Origin: Hymenobacter mucosus
GTDB taxonomy: Bacteria > Bacteroidota > Bacteroidia > Cytophagales > Hymenobacteraceae
NCBI RefSeq assembly: GCF_900188255.1
Contig: NZ_FZNS01000002.1
Coordinates: 124,001 to 188,000 of the forward strand
DNA: 64,000 nt
Direction: 5' to 3'
In this document: piece after piece, positions 1 through 8,732 of the stretch
Layout of the letters: each line of letters opens with the position of its first letter
Numbering within the stretch: position 1 is the stretch's first letter
Translations under genes and position numbers: made by a program
The notes under the pieces: model-generated
Seen by the model: only the letters and a program-made list of their open reading frames with translations
Told to the model about the DNA's origin: nothing
Database searches by the model: none

Positions 1-441
1 GTAGAGTACGTGGAAAGCCTTATTACGTCCGTCAATAAGAACCTGCGCAATGTGAGCTTAGTACTGCTAGGCTTTGCGGTGGTGCTCACCTTCGTGGTAG
101 TAGTTCTAATCAACAATACCATCAAGCTAGCTTTGTTTTCGCAACGCTTCCTGATCCGGTCTATGCAGTTGGTGGGGGCTACTCAGTCGTTTATTCAGTG
201 GCCTTTTTTGCGGCGGGCCGTGTGGCAAGGTTTGGTCAGCGGCCTATTGGCTGGGTTGCTGTTGCTGGCTTTGCTGCAATACGCCTACCTGCAGCTAGAA
301 GAGCTACGCTTGTTCCGCGATGAGCGCCTTATTGGGGCCTTGGTAGTGGCGCTGGTTATCCTGGGCATGGGCATTGGTTTCCTTAGTTCCTGGCGAGCAG
401 TGCGCAAGTATTCGGGGATGTCGCTGGACGAGTTGTATTAA
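1..441 (+). CDS. ftsX: Cell division protein FtsX, C-terminal part (cut by window edge)
   Basis: This is the end of an FtsX-type permease. FtsX partners the FtsE ATPase at the division site and signals to cell-wall hydrolases in the periplasm. The frame is open from base 1, so the start lies outside the window. Visible are a membrane segment, the family signature around INNTIKLALFSQRFLIRSM followed by QLVGAT, and two further membrane segments ending in a short cytoplasmic tail (SLDELY). This fits the last half of the FtsX permease fold. The DUF3098 gene follows 62 nt downstream, an order common in Bacteroidetes. The identification rests on the conserved NNTI and QLVGAT motifs and on the neighbours. 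Confidence 0.93.
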   Translation, partial: VEYVESLITSVNKNLRNVSLVLLGFAVVLTFVVVVLINNTIKLALFSQRFLIRSMQLVGATQSFIQWPFLRRAVWQGLVSGLLAGLLLLALLQYAYLQLEELRLFRDERLIGALVVALVILGMGIGFLSSWRAVRKYSGMSLDELY

Positions 442-491
442 TGAAATACCGGGTTGGTTGAATTTGCGTCAACCCTTGTTCGGAACCTTCC

Positions 492-499
492 TACCTTTG
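492..499 (+). promoter_or_regulatory. Bacteroidetes -7 box TACCTTTG
   Basis: A perfect match to the TAnnTTTG consensus of the Bacteroidetes primary sigma factor ends 4 nt before the ATG at 504. A TTTG at 463-466 could be the -33 element, but the 25-nt spacing is long. Transcription from here would begin at or next to the start codon, giving a leaderless mRNA. Confidence 0.5.
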
Positions 500-503
500 C
501 GCT

Positions 504-821
504 ATGGAACAGAACACCACTCCTCGCTTCGCCTTCGGGCCCCGCAACTACCGGCTTATGTTTATTGGGCTAGCGGTGTTAGCGGCTGGCTTCATCACCA
601 TGACGCTGGACAAAGAGGATTACGGCGAAGGATTTTTGGGCATCACCTTGGGCCCTATACTGCTAGCTATTGGCTTTCTAATTGAATTTTGGGCCATCAT
701 GGCTAAATCAACGGCGGCTCCTATTGCCCGCGACGTGGCTACGACAAGCACCGTTCCGTCGCAACCGGTGCCACCCGTTGCTACGCCCGCCGCTCCGCAA
801 GCGCCTACTTACAAGCGCTAA
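504..821 (+). CDS. DUF3098 family small membrane protein
   Basis: A 105-residue protein with two transmembrane helices (about residues 15-33 and 46-66) joined by a short loop, then a Pro/Ala-rich cytoplasmic tail. The pattern GFITMTLDKEDYGE followed by ITLGPILLAIGFLIEFWAIM matches the Bacteroidetes DUF3098 family as I remember it. The family has no assigned function. It lies between ftsX and uppP, both cell-envelope genes, so an envelope role is a reasonable guess. A -7 promoter box sits 4 nt before the ATG, so the gene may be transcribed separately from ftsX. Confidence 0.88.
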   Translation: MEQNTTPRFAFGPRNYRLMFIGLAVLAAGFITMTLDKEDYGEGFLGITLGPILLAIGFLIEFWAIMAKSTAAPIARDVATTSTVPSQPVPPVATPAAPQAPTYKR

Positions 822-849
822 TCTGCCGCCTCTACCCACTCCACGCAGC

Positions 850-942
850 ACGTCATGCTGCGCTTGCTATAGCAGCTTCTGCCTGGCTAATCAATGAATT
901 AGCAGTCACCAGAGCGGCTACCTAGCAAGCGCAGCATGACGT
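850..942. repeat. 20-bp perfect inverted repeat, 53-nt loop
   Basis: Bases 850-869 are the exact reverse complement of 923-942. The arms contain GCGCAGCATGACG-type sequence. The loop is too long for a normal terminator and no T-tract follows. It could be a REP-like or miniature mobile element, or a transcript-stabilising fold between DUF3098 and uppP. Confidence 0.75.
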
Positions 943-1005
943 TCTACTGTATCGGTAGCTTTCTAATCAAGTCTACGTCTTACACGCCCCCTCAAGCTCC
1001 TCCTT

Positions 1006-1794
1006 ATGTCGTATTGGCACGCGCTGCTACTCGCTATTGTTGAAGGCCTCACCGAGTTTCTCCCCGTTTCTAGCACGGGCCACATGATTATCGTGGCCAA
1101 CTTGCTCGGTATTGGTCAGTTTGCCTTCACCGATACCTTCATCACGTCCATTCAGTTTGGTGCTATTCTGGCGGTAGTGGTTTTGTACTGGCGGCGTTTT
1201 CTGCAGAGCTTCGATTTCTATCTTAAGCTAGCGGCAGCCTTTATTCCCTTCGGCCTTCTGGGCTTCGTACTCAAGGACTACATTGAGGAACTCCTGAAAA
1301 GTGTAACGGTAGTAGCTGCTTCGCTGGTGGTAGGCGGTATTGTGCTGTTGTTCATCGACCGGTGGTTTTCGGGTGCCCGCAAGGAAGTGACTACCCCAAG
1401 CTTCCCGCAGGCCATCAAGATTGGCTTGTTTCAGTGCTTGGCCCTCGTTCCGGGCGTATCCCGCTCGGCGGCTACCATTGTGGGCGGACTATCCCAGGGT
1501 TTCGACCGGCGCTCGGCCGCCGATTTTTCCTTTCTGCTGGCGGTACCCACCATGTTTGTTATCACGGCCTACCAACTGTATAAGACCTACAAAGTAGCCG
1601 CGCCCGGTGCCGAGGACATTAAGCTGCTGCTGTTTGGCAACGTGGTAGCCTTTATTGTGGCGCTGTTGGCCGTGAAGTCTTTCGTAGATTTTGTGTCACG
1701 TTATGGCTTTCGTGCGTTTGGGCTCTACCGTATTGTGGTAGGCATTGTTATTCTGGTAATGATTGCGCTGGGCATTCCGCTCCAGATTATTTAA
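1006..1794 (+). CDS. uppP: Undecaprenyl-diphosphatase UppP (BacA)
   Basis: This integral membrane enzyme removes one phosphate from undecaprenyl diphosphate and so recycles the lipid carrier for peptidoglycan and other envelope polymers. Its 262 residues are the usual length. The two active-site signatures are clear: EGLTEFLPVSSTGH at residues 13-26, and PGVSRS at 149-154 with its catalytic Ser and Arg. About eight hydrophobic segments are visible. truB starts 8 nt after the stop, so the two are probably cotranscribed. High expression of this family can raise bacitracin tolerance. Confidence 0.97.
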   Translation: MSYWHALLLAIVEGLTEFLPVSSTGHMIIVANLLGIGQFAFTDTFITSIQFGAILAVVVLYWRRFLQSFDFYLKLAAAFIPFGLLGFVLKDYIEELLKSVTVVAASLVVGGIVLLFIDRWFSGARKEVTTPSFPQAIKIGLFQCLALVPGVSRSAATIVGGLSQGFDRRSAADFSFLLAVPTMFVITAYQLYKTYKVAAPGAEDIKLLLFGNVVAFIVALLAVKSFVDFVSRYGFRAFGLYRIVVGIVILVMIALGIPLQII

Positions 1795-1802
1795 CCTTCT
1801 GT

Positions 1803-2636
1803 ATGAGCGACGCACAACAACCGGCCGCTACTCCTCGCTTCAATTTTGAAGAAGGGGAAGTGTTACTTCTCAACAAGCCTCTGACCTGGACTTCCTTTGA
1901 CGCAGTGCGCAAGGTGAAGAATACGCTGCGCATCAAGAAAATTGGGCACGCCGGCACCCTCGACCCCTTGGCCACTGGCTTGCTGATTTTGTGCACAGGC
2001 AAGAAAACCAAGCAGATTGATCAGATTCAGGCCCAGGAGAAGGAATACACGGGCACCTTCCGCCTAGGTCAAACTACTCCAAGCTTCGACCTAGAAACGC
2101 CCGTGGATAGCGAGCTGCCCTACCAGCACCTTTCAGAGGCTGACCTGCTTGCGGCGCTTCCCCAGTTCATGGGCCTCATTGAGCAAACGCCCCCGCTATT
2201 TTCGGCGGTAAAGGTGAACGGCGAGCGAGCGTACGAAGTAGCACGACGCGGCGACGCGGCCGAAATTAAGAGCAAACAAGTCACCATTACCACGTTTGAG
2301 CTTACGCGCGTTGCCCTGCCCGAAGTAGACTTTCGGGTGGTGTGTTCTAAGGGCACCTATATCCGGAGCCTTGCTCGCGACTTTGGCGCCGCTCTTGGGG
2401 TAGGGGCGCACCTGACCAAGCTAGTGCGCACGCGCATTGGCGAGTACAAGCTCACAGACTCCCTAACCATTGATGACATTCAGGCTTTGCGGCCGCCCCG
2501 CCCGGAAGGTGAAACAGACCGTCCGCCGCGCCCGCGGCGGGAACGGCAGCCCGAGCGCCGCGCCGGCTTGGAGTACTACCACGCTAGCACTACTGCCCCC
2601 GGCGCAGAAGGCGCCGCCCCAGAGCCAGCTTCGTGA
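1803..2636 (+). CDS. truB: tRNA pseudouridine(55) synthase TruB
   Basis: TruB converts U55 in the T-loop of nearly all tRNAs to pseudouridine and also acts as a tRNA chaperone. The catalytic motif HAGTLDPLATGLL holds the nucleophile Asp54. Downstream family motifs are present, including FSAVKVNGERAYEVARRG and CSKGTYIRSLARDFG. The core ends near residue 230. It is followed by about 45 residues rich in Pro, Arg and Ala, which look disordered and are not part of the standard enzyme. The gene follows uppP by 8 nt and is followed by a terminator hairpin. Confidence 0.97.
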   Translation: MSDAQQPAATPRFNFEEGEVLLLNKPLTWTSFDAVRKVKNTLRIKKIGHAGTLDPLATGLLILCTGKKTKQIDQIQAQEKEYTGTFRLGQTTPSFDLETPVDSELPYQHLSEADLLAALPQFMGLIEQTPPLFSAVKVNGERAYEVARRGDAAEIKSKQVTITTFELTRVALPEVDFRVVCSKGTYIRSLARDFGAALGVGAHLTKLVRTRIGEYKLTDSLTIDDIQALRPPRPEGETDRPPRPRRERQPERRAGLEYYHASTTAPGAEGAAPEPAS

Positions 2637-2686
2637 GGCACCCAAACGATTGGCTGCCCTATCCTATTGATTTTAGAAGTACGTAT

Positions 2687-2717
2687 AAGGCACGGAGCAC
2701 CGCTTCGTGCCTTTTTT
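2687..2717 (+). terminator. Rho-independent terminator after truB
   Basis: The sequence can form a 12-bp stem (AAGGCACGGAGC paired with GCTTCGTGCCTT, one G-U pair) with a 3-nt loop, followed by a run of T. It ends the uppP-truB unit just before ribF. Confidence 0.8.
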
Positions 2718-2730
2718 GCGGTTTGTACTG

Positions 2731-2738
2731 CATCTTTG
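2731..2738 (+). promoter_or_regulatory. Possible ribF promoter -7 box (CATCTTTG)
   Basis: Seven of eight bases match TAnnTTTG, 37 nt before the preferred ribF start and just after the truB terminator. I see no properly spaced -33 TTTG, so this is a weak call. Confidence 0.3.
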
Positions 2739-2775
2739 TCCCAGCTTCATTTTTACCACCTCATCTTCACACCTG

Positions 2776-3729
2776 ATGCACGTTTTTCGGGACCCCGCGC
2801 AGTTTCCGCACTTGGGCAATGCCGTTGTTACGACGGGCACTTTTGATGGGGTGCACCTAGGACACCAGCAGATTTTGCGCCGCCTCTGCGAGGCAGCCAG
2901 GCAGAGCGGAGGTCCCAGCGTAGTTATCACCTACTGGCCTCACCCCCGCCTAGTGCTGGCCCCCCCGCTTTCTCACCCCGAGCCCCTAGACCTTCACTTG
3001 CTCAATACCCTGGATGAGCGAATTGAGAAGCTAGCCGAGTTTGGCGTAGATTACCTGCTTATCGTACCCTTTACCCGGGAGCTAGCCAGCTGGACATCGG
3101 AAGAATACATCCAAACTATTCTGCTGCGTACGGTGGGCACCAGGACCCTCGTTATCGGCTACGACCACCGCTTTGGCAAAAACCGCGAGGGTGGCTTCGA
3201 TTACCTCAGCCAACACTCCGGCCGCTACGGTATGCAAGTGGAAGAAATTCCGCGGGAGGATGTAGATGCCGTAGGTGTAAGCAGTACCCGCATCCGTAAG
3301 GCCCTGGAAGCTGGCGACGTAGCCACCGCCAACCGCCATTTGGGCTACAGCTACCCGCTGACGGGCACGGTAGTGAAAGGCCGCCAACTAGGTCGTACCA
3401 TTGGCTGGCCTACGGCCAACATTCAATGTGCGGAAGCGCTGAAGCTGATTCCTGCCCGGGGAGTGTATGCCGTAATGGCTACCACAGCGGCCGGCACTCA
3501 CCATGCAGCCATGCTTAACATTGGCGTGCGCCCTACCGTAGGTGGCAACTTGGCCCAAACTGTAGAAGCGCACCTGCTCGACTTTGATGGCGACCTGTAC
3601 GACCAGCTGCTCACGGTGCAGTTTGTGGCCCGCCTACGCGACGAGCAGAAGTTTGAGGGCCTGGATGCTCTGAAGGCTCAGCTTTTTCAGGACGCCGAAG
3701 ATGCCCGCCGACACTTGCTAGGCGGCTAG
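2776..3729 (+). CDS. ribF: Bifunctional riboflavin kinase / FAD synthetase RibF
   Basis: RibF phosphorylates riboflavin to FMN and then adenylates it to FAD. The N-terminal nucleotidyltransferase domain shows GTFDGVHLGHQQIL with the HxGH motif, and later SSTRIRKAL. The C-terminal kinase domain starts near YSYPLTGTVVKGRQLGRTIGWPTAN, with the PTAN motif. I chose the ATG at 2776 (MHVFRDP), giving 317 residues, the normal size. An upstream GTG/TTG-type extension would run back into the truB terminator. The gene stands alone after that terminator. Confidence 0.96.
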   Translation: MHVFRDPAQFPHLGNAVVTTGTFDGVHLGHQQILRRLCEAARQSGGPSVVITYWPHPRLVLAPPLSHPEPLDLHLLNTLDERIEKLAEFGVDYLLIVPFTRELASWTSEEYIQTILLRTVGTRTLVIGYDHRFGKNREGGFDYLSQHSGRYGMQVEEIPREDVDAVGVSSTRIRKALEAGDVATANRHLGYSYPLTGTVVKGRQLGRTIGWPTANIQCAEALKLIPARGVYAVMATTAAGTHHAAMLNIGVRPTVGGNLAQTVEAHLLDFDGDLYDQLLTVQFVARLRDEQKFEGLDALKAQLFQDAEDARRHLLGG

Positions 3730-3751
3730 GCCCCGGCAACGGTCTTCGTCG

Positions 3752-3784
3752 TTGGCGGCGCTTCTCCAGGCCTCGTACTTTTTG
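3752..3784 (+). promoter_or_regulatory. Candidate promoter, TTG-N21-TACTTTTTG
   Basis: A TTG at 3752-3754 is followed after 21 nt by TACTTTTTG at 3776-3784, which is the -7 consensus with one extra T. It ends 4 nt before the ATG at 3789, the same geometry as the DUF3098 and queA boxes. Confidence 0.35.
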
Positions 3785-3788
3785 CTTC

Positions 3789-5024
3789 ATGGTAGCTTCC
3801 ATACTGCGCATACGCTTCCTGGTGCTTGCTTTGCTGATGGGGGCAGGAAGCTACCAGGCCCACGGACAAGGAACCCTGAGCGGCATCGTGCGCGACTCCC
3901 TCACGCGGGAACCGCTGGAGCTAGCCAGTATCTTTCTGGCCAGCACCACCTACGGCGCCAGCACCAACGACAAGGGCCAGTTCAGTGTTCGGAATGTACC
4001 GGCTGGGCAGTACGACCTCATTATTTCCTACCTGGGCTATTCGCTCTACAAGCGCACCATCACGGTGGGCAACGGCCCGCAAACGCTGGATTTGCAGCTA
4101 AAACCTTCAACTCAGCACCTCCAAGAGGTAGTCGTGCGGCCCGGCTCAAACCGCCCCGGCGACTACGAAAAGTTTGCCGAAACCTTCTTGGGCCGCACTG
4201 TTTTCTCGCGCCAGTGCCGAATTCGCAACCCCAAGGCCGTGTACGTGCAGTACAACGCGGACAGGAATGAGCTAACGGCCAGCAGCCCTACGTTCCTGCA
4301 AGTCGACAACGCAGCGCTGGGCTACCGCATCAAGTACTACAGTCTGGAGTTTACGCTCAATTTTCGGGAGCAGTACATGTCGTTCTACGGATGGCCGGTA
4401 TTCCAGGAAATGAAGCCCCGCAACGAACGACAGCGCCAGCAGTGGCTGCAGAACCGGCAGCGGGCCTACCGGGGTTCCTTGCCTCATTTTCTGCGGAGCG
4501 TGTACCTGAACCAGGTAGCCGCCGAGGGTTTTCTGGTTCAAAAGATGCGCGTCGTTCCCAACCCCCGCTTTCCCCGGGCCGACAGCCTGGCGAAAGCCCT
4601 ACGCCAGGCGCGGCACAACCAGCCTTTCTCCCCCGCCGACCAGGACTCCATAGCTCGTTGGACGAAAGTCCCGCGGGCCTTTTCGCTACTATACACGGCC
4701 CCACGCCCCATCGACAGCCTGCGAGAAACGGACTCTGGTAGGGTATGGCTTCGGTTCCGTGATTATGTACAGATAACGTATCGGCATGAGGCCCCCGACC
4801 CCAACTATCAGCCCGTGCGGCCTGTAGGTGCTCCTTCTCTGCCCGCACCTACCCAGCAGGTTTCTACCCTAATGCTGCACCCACTGCGGGCTGAGGTACA
4901 AGCCAACGGGCAATTGCTAGAACCACTGGCCGTTTTCACGGACGGGTACTGGGGGTTCGAGAAAATGGGTGAATTTTTACCCACTGATTATCTTCCGCCC
5001 ACTTCGGCGGCACCTGTTCGCTAA
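3789..5024 (+). CDS. Exported protein with CarboxypepD_reg-like domain
   Basis: A 411-residue protein with an N-terminal signal peptide (hydrophobic core within residues 8-24, likely cleavage after AHG). Residues 28-112 form a CarboxypepD_reg-like beta-sandwich ([23 protein letters not shown], then [10 protein letters not shown]), as found at the N-terminus of many Bacteroidetes surface proteins. The rest (residues 115-411) is soluble and rich in aromatic and basic residues, and I do not recognise a catalytic motif. It is too short for a TonB-dependent receptor barrel. Function is unknown. A periplasmic or outer-membrane-associated structural or binding role is likely. The CoA-transferase genes start 28 nt downstream. 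Confidence 0.85.
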   Translation: MVASILRIRFLVLALLMGAGSYQAHGQGTLSGIVRDSLTREPLELASIFLASTTYGASTNDKGQFSVRNVPAGQYDLIISYLGYSLYKRTITVGNGPQTLDLQLKPSTQHLQEVVVRPGSNRPGDYEKFAETFLGRTVFSRQCRIRNPKAVYVQYNADRNELTASSPTFLQVDNAALGYRIKYYSLEFTLNFREQYMSFYGWPVFQEMKPRNERQRQQWLQNRQRAYRGSLPHFLRSVYLNQVAAEGFLVQKMRVVPNPRFPRADSLAKALRQARHNQPFSPADQDSIARWTKVPRAFSLLYTAPRPIDSLRETDSGRVWLRFRDYVQITYRHEAPDPNYQPVRPVGAPSLPAPTQQVSTLMLHPLRAEVQANGQLLEPLAVFTDGYWGFEKMGEFLPTDYLPPTSAAPVR

Positions 5025-5052
5025 CCATCCTTTTCCCACCCACCTTCTTTCC

Positions 5053-5751
5053 ATGATTAACAAAGTAGTAGCCGATGCTCCCACGGCCCTTCACGGCCTC
5101 TGCGACGGCATGACCCTAATGCTCGGTGGCTTCGGCCTATGCGGCATTCCCGAAAACGCCATTCAAGAAATCTTGCGCCTCAAGGTGAAAAACCTCACTT
5201 GCATCAGCAACAACGCGGGCGTTGACGACTTCGGGATTGGCCGCCTACTACAGGCCCGACAAGTCCGCAAGATGATTTCCAGCTACGTGGGCGAAAACGC
5301 CGAGTTCGAGCGGCAGTTACTGTCGGGCGAGTTGGAAGTAGAGTTGATTCCGCAGGGCACCCTGGCGGAGCGGGTGCGGGCAGGTGGTGCGGGCATTCCA
5401 GCATTTTACACGCCCGCCGGCTACGGCACAGAAGTGGGCGAAGGCAAAGAAAGCCGGGAGTTTAATGGCAAGATGTACCTGCTGGAAACTGCTCTGCACG
5501 CCGACTTTGCCTTTGTGAAAGCCTGGAAGGGCGATACGGCGGGCAACCTGGTGTACAAGGGTACGGCTCGCAACTTTAACCCCATGATGGCCACGGCAGG
5601 CAAAATTACGGTGGCGGAGGTAGAAGAACTGGTTCCCGCCGGCGAGCTAGACCCAAACCATATCCACACACCGGGCATCTTTGTGCAGCGCATCTTTCAG
5701 GGCCAGCACTACGAAAAGCGTATTGAACAACGCACGGTGCGGCAGGGGTAG
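5053..5751 (+). CDS. 3-oxoacid CoA-transferase, subunit A
   Basis: This is the alpha subunit of a succinyl-CoA:3-ketoacid (or acetoacetate) CoA-transferase, which moves CoA between acyl groups during ketone-body or branched-chain catabolism. The glycine-rich motif [13 protein letters not shown] at about residues 25-37 is diagnostic, as are [13 protein letters not shown] and [10 protein letters not shown] chose the ATG at 5053 (MINKVVADA), giving the usual 232 residues. The beta subunit lies 1.4 kb downstream, after a hydrolase gene, instead of directly next to it. Substrate specificity cannot be told from sequence alone. Confidence 0.94.
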   Translation: MINKVVADAPTALHGLCDGMTLMLGGFGLCGIPENAIQEILRLKVKNLTCISNNAGVDDFGIGRLLQARQVRKMISSYVGENAEFERQLLSGELEVELIPQGTLAERVRAGGAGIPAFYTPAGYGTEVGEGKESREFNGKMYLLETALHADFAFVKAWKGDTAGNLVYKGTARNFNPMMATAGKITVAEVEELVPAGELDPNHIHTPGIFVQRIFQGQHYEKRIEQRTVRQG

Positions 5752-5790
5752 GCAGCCTCTCAATTCAGTTCCTTTTTACCTGCCTCTTTT

Positions 5791-7092
5791 ATGAAACAGA
5801 CAACCCTCGCACTTCTTTTCTTGTTCGGTGGCGTTGGCGCTTCGGCGCAAACGGTAGCCCCCGCCAAGCCTCGCTCCAGCGCCGCTACTACGCTGAAAGC
5901 AGCTCCGGCTTCACTGCCAGCCATTGATGCCTTACTACGGGAGTACACGGCCGACAACCGCGTGCCCGGCGCTATAGCTCTCATTGCCCACGACGGAAAG
6001 ATCGTGTACCGCAAGGCTTTTGGGGTGGATGATGAGGCAACTCAAAAACCCTTGCGGGAGGACGCCATTCTGCGCATTGCCTCCCAAACAAAGGCTATAA
6101 CGAGCGTGGGCGTAATGATGCTTTATGAGCAAGGCAAGTTTCAGCTCGACGACCCTATCTCGAAGTATCTGCCGGCTTTTCGCAATCCGCGGGTATTAGC
6201 CACGTTCAACGAGAAGGATTCTACTTACACCAGCGTACCGGCCCGCAGTGAGGTCACCATCCGCCAGCTGCTGACTCATACTTCCGGTATCAGCTACCCC
6301 GTAATCGGTACGAAAGAGGCACGGGCTATTTATGCGAAAGCGCAGATTCCTAGTGGTATTGGCACCCCGGGCGGCACCCTTGCCGCCGCCATGAACCGGC
6401 TGGGACCGTTGCCGCTCATGCACCAGCCCGGCGAGCAGTTTACCTACGGCCTGAGCGTAGACGTGCTAGGCTACCTAATCGAAGTAGTATCGGGACAAAC
6501 GCTCGACCAGTTTCTTCGGACGCGCTTGTTCGAGCCCCTGTCCATGCGCGACACCTACTTCTACCTGCCCGCCGCCAAGCAGGCGCGCCTGGCCGTGCTG
6601 TACACCGAGGACGCCAACAAGAAAACCGCTAAAATGGGGCCGCGCGATGGCATGACGCCAGATTACCCCAAAGCGGCTGGCACCTACTTCTCGGGGGGCG
6701 CCGGCCTGTCGTCTACCATCGATGACTACGCCGTGTTTCTGCAAATGCTGCTCAATGGTGGTGAATACCAAGGGCGTCGTCTGTTGAAACCCGCCACGGT
6801 GCGCCTCATAACCAGCAACCAAATTGGCACCGTCAATCAAGGGCAAAACAAATTTGGGCTCGGCTTTAGCCTGACTACAGCTACCTCGGCGGCGCAAACT
6901 GGCCTTTCTGAGGGGTCCTTCGAGTGGGGCGGCATCTTTGGCACTACCTATTGGGTTGATCCAAAGGCGAAAATTGTGGCCCTGGTCTATACCCAGAAAT
7001 ACCCCAACTCTGCCGGTGGCGACTTGGCTGGCAAGTTCAAGCGCCTGGTTCGTCAGGTGGTGATTGAGGCCCCCGCCTCACCGGCGAAATAG
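5791..7092 (+). CDS. Exported beta-lactamase-fold serine hydrolase (class C / esterase type)
   Basis: A 433-residue protein with a signal peptide (cleavage near ASA-Q, residue 20). The serine-hydrolase signature SxxK is SQTK at residues 98-101. It is followed by LLTHTSG and [15 protein letters not shown], which stands in the place of the YxN motif, and by [15 protein letters not shown] near the C-terminus. This pattern fits the large family of EstB-like esterases, D-aminopeptidases and penicillin-binding-protein homologues more than true AmpC. The substrate is unknown. The gene lies 39 nt after CoA-transferase subunit A and 43 nt before subunit B on the same strand, so cotranscription with both is likely. 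Confidence 0.92.
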   Translation: MKQTTLALLFLFGGVGASAQTVAPAKPRSSAATTLKAAPASLPAIDALLREYTADNRVPGAIALIAHDGKIVYRKAFGVDDEATQKPLREDAILRIASQTKAITSVGVMMLYEQGKFQLDDPISKYLPAFRNPRVLATFNEKDSTYTSVPARSEVTIRQLLTHTSGISYPVIGTKEARAIYAKAQIPSGIGTPGGTLAAAMNRLGPLPLMHQPGEQFTYGLSVDVLGYLIEVVSGQTLDQFLRTRLFEPLSMRDTYFYLPAAKQARLAVLYTEDANKKTAKMGPRDGMTPDYPKAAGTYFSGGAGLSSTIDDYAVFLQMLLNGGEYQGRRLLKPATVRLITSNQIGTVNQGQNKFGLGFSLTTATSAAQTGLSEGSFEWGGIFGTTYWVDPKAKIVALVYTQKYPNSAGGDLAGKFKRLVRQVVIEAPASPAK

Positions 7093-7135
7093 CCACTTCT
7101 ACCTTCTCTCCCACCCTGTTCTTACTCCCACCCCT

Positions 7136-7789
7136 ATGCTCGATAAGCACGGCATTGCCAAGCGCATTGCACAAGAAGTACAAGACAATTCTTACGTTAA
7201 TCTGGGTATTGGCATTCCTACGCTGGTAGCCAACTACATTCCCGCGGGCATTCACGTAGAGTTGCAGTCGGAAAACGGCTTGCTAGGCATGGGGCCTTTC
7301 CCCACCGATGAGGAGGTAGACCCCGACCTCATCAACGCGGGCAAGCAAACCGTTACGACGCTACCGGGTTCCAGTATCTTCTCCTCCGCTGATTCATTCG
7401 CCATGATTCGCGGCGAGCATGTGGACCTGACGATTCTGGGAGCCATGGAGGTTTCCGAAACCGGTGATATTGCCAACTGGAAGATTCCGGGCAAAATGGT
7501 AAAGGGCATGGGCGGCGCCATGGACCTCGTGGCGTCGGCCAAAAATATTATTGTGGCTATGCAGCACGTCGCCAAGGATGGCAGCAGCAAGTTGCTACCG
7601 GCCTGCACGCTGCCCATCACGGGCCTGCGTTGCGTCAAGAAAATAGTAACGGAGCTGGCGGTTCTCGATGTGACGCCCGACGGCTTTGTACTGCGCGAAC
7701 GGGCGCCTGGAGTGAGTGTAGAGCAAATTCAAGCCGCAACAGCCGGCAAGCTGGTAGTACCCGGCGAAGTACCCGAAATGGTGCTATAA
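7136..7789 (+). CDS. 3-oxoacid CoA-transferase, subunit B
   Basis: The beta subunit that carries the catalytic glutamate forming the enzyme-CoA thioester. The motif SENGLLG places it at Glu46, after the N-terminal [14 protein letters not shown] chose the ATG at 7136 ([10 protein letters not shown]), giving 217 residues, normal for the family. An in-frame upstream extension would overlap the hydrolase gene. It pairs with subunit A at 5053-5751. A large inverted-repeat hairpin lies 62 nt after the stop. Confidence 0.94.
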   Translation: MLDKHGIAKRIAQEVQDNSYVNLGIGIPTLVANYIPAGIHVELQSENGLLGMGPFPTDEEVDPDLINAGKQTVTTLPGSSIFSSADSFAMIRGEHVDLTILGAMEVSETGDIANWKIPGKMVKGMGGAMDLVASAKNIIVAMQHVAKDGSSKLLPACTLPITGLRCVKKIVTELAVLDVTPDGFVLRERAPGVSVEQIQAATAGKLVVPGEVPEMVL

Positions 7790-7850
7790 CCCGACTTTAT
7801 TGGGCCTGTAAACAGTCTATAGTCTCACCCTGTGCGCTTCTCCGAACGCT

Positions 7851-7913
7851 AGGCCTAACAGTAATGGGTTACCTACCCCCTAGCAAGGACGGTAACCCAT
7901 TACTGTTAGGCCT
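7851..7913. terminator. 23-bp perfect hairpin between convergent genes
   Basis: Bases 7851-7873 pair exactly with 7891-7913 around a 17-nt loop. The hairpin lies between the CoA-transferase B gene (+) and the hypothetical gene ending at 7987 (-), so it may end transcription from both sides. On the + strand it is followed by a short T-rich stretch (TTGTGTTTTG). Confidence 0.7.
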
Positions 7914-7986
7914 TGTGTTTTGAGGAGCGGCCAGCACCATTGCAACACAGTTAATCTATCCTACTGAGCGGAATACATCCTTGCAA

Positions 7987-8463
7987 CTAGCGCGTGCGAA
8001 AGTAGGCTTGCGCCATAATACGCTCGGCAGCTTCACGCGTGAAATGGGAAAAGTAGCGCTGAAGATGAGCCAAGGCGGCGCTGGCACTGAGGCCGCCGCC
8101 GCGTACGGCTTCGGCCAAATAGTCGGCTAAAATATCGGGGTGGCCGGTAAGGGCTGGAAACTCGTGCTCGGTTTTGTACCGGGCCAAAATTTCTACCCGT
8201 AGCCAGTCGGGGGCCCCGGGCACCTGCTCTAATAGGCGGCGCATGACTAGCTGCACTTCGTCCATGAACAGGATGCGGGCCAGGCCCGTAGGAGCTGGCA
8301 CGGCTTGGCCGGCGGCCGCCACAAGTAGCACCGCGGCTGGGGTAGTAGCCTGCCACTGCGCCACGGCGGCCGGCGCGCACAGCCAAGCCGTAGCCGGAAA
8401 AGATTCCGGCGCAGCCAACAGACTTCCTAAAGTCTGAAAACGACGTTCTTCGGGCGGTAGCAT
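7987..8463 (-). CDS. Hypothetical protein
   Basis: I do not recognise this 158-residue protein. It is rich in Ala, Leu, Arg and Pro, with no clear membrane helix or signal peptide. The second half looks helical (RILFMDEVQLVMRRLLEQV and AERIMAQAYF). I chose the ATG at 8463 (MLPPEERRFQ). The frame stays open to 8625, but the sequence TACCTTGCGCT just before the 8463 ATG resembles the promoter-to-ATG stretch of DUF3098 (TACCTTTGCGCT), and the extension has a different, low-quality composition. It is convergent with the CoA-transferase operon. Confidence 0.65.
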   Translation of the reverse strand: MLPPEERRFQTLGSLLAAPESFPATAWLCAPAAVAQWQATTPAAVLLVAAAGQAVPAPTGLARILFMDEVQLVMRRLLEQVPGAPDWLRVEILARYKTEHEFPALTGHPDILADYLAEAVRGGGLSASAALAHLQRYFSHFTREAAERIMAQAYFRTR

Positions 8464-8467
8464 AGCG

Positions 8468-8474
8468 CAAGGTA
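8468..8474 (-). promoter_or_regulatory. Possible -7 box (TACCTTG) 4 nt before an ATG
   Basis: On the minus strand, TACCTTGCGCT precedes the ATG at 8463. It equals the DUF3098 promoter segment with one T missing. The match helps choose the start of the hypothetical gene. Confidence 0.3.
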
Positions 8475-8732
8475 CAACACGGCGCCCGGACGGGCGAACC
8501 AACAGAAAGGTACGGCTGGCTTTACAATGTGAGGTAGTGCCTTTGTTCCTGCTTGTACTCCTTTCCAACGTTGCCTTGAAAACCATCTTTTCAGCGGTGC
8601 TACCATCCCTGTAGCCTATACTCATCTCATCGGGTGCAGTTCACCACCAAGCAGCTTACTAGGTGTACCATCCGTGTAGTTAATGATGTACCTAACGACC
8701 ATCAAGGCTCAACCACGGATTGTGTTGTGTGG
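8475..8732. other. Intergenic region, nothing firm
   Basis: This stretch holds only the out-of-frame extension of the neighbouring gene and two loosely similar short segments (near 8599-8616 and 8661-8678, sharing ACCATCC and TGTAG). I see no convincing promoter, RNA or gene. Confidence 0.5.

Noticed and set aside
2707..2775. Longer ribF start giving 23 extra residues
   Set aside because: The extension begins inside the T-run of the truB terminator and adds residues not expected at the N-terminus of RibF. The ATG at 2776 gives a normal-length protein.
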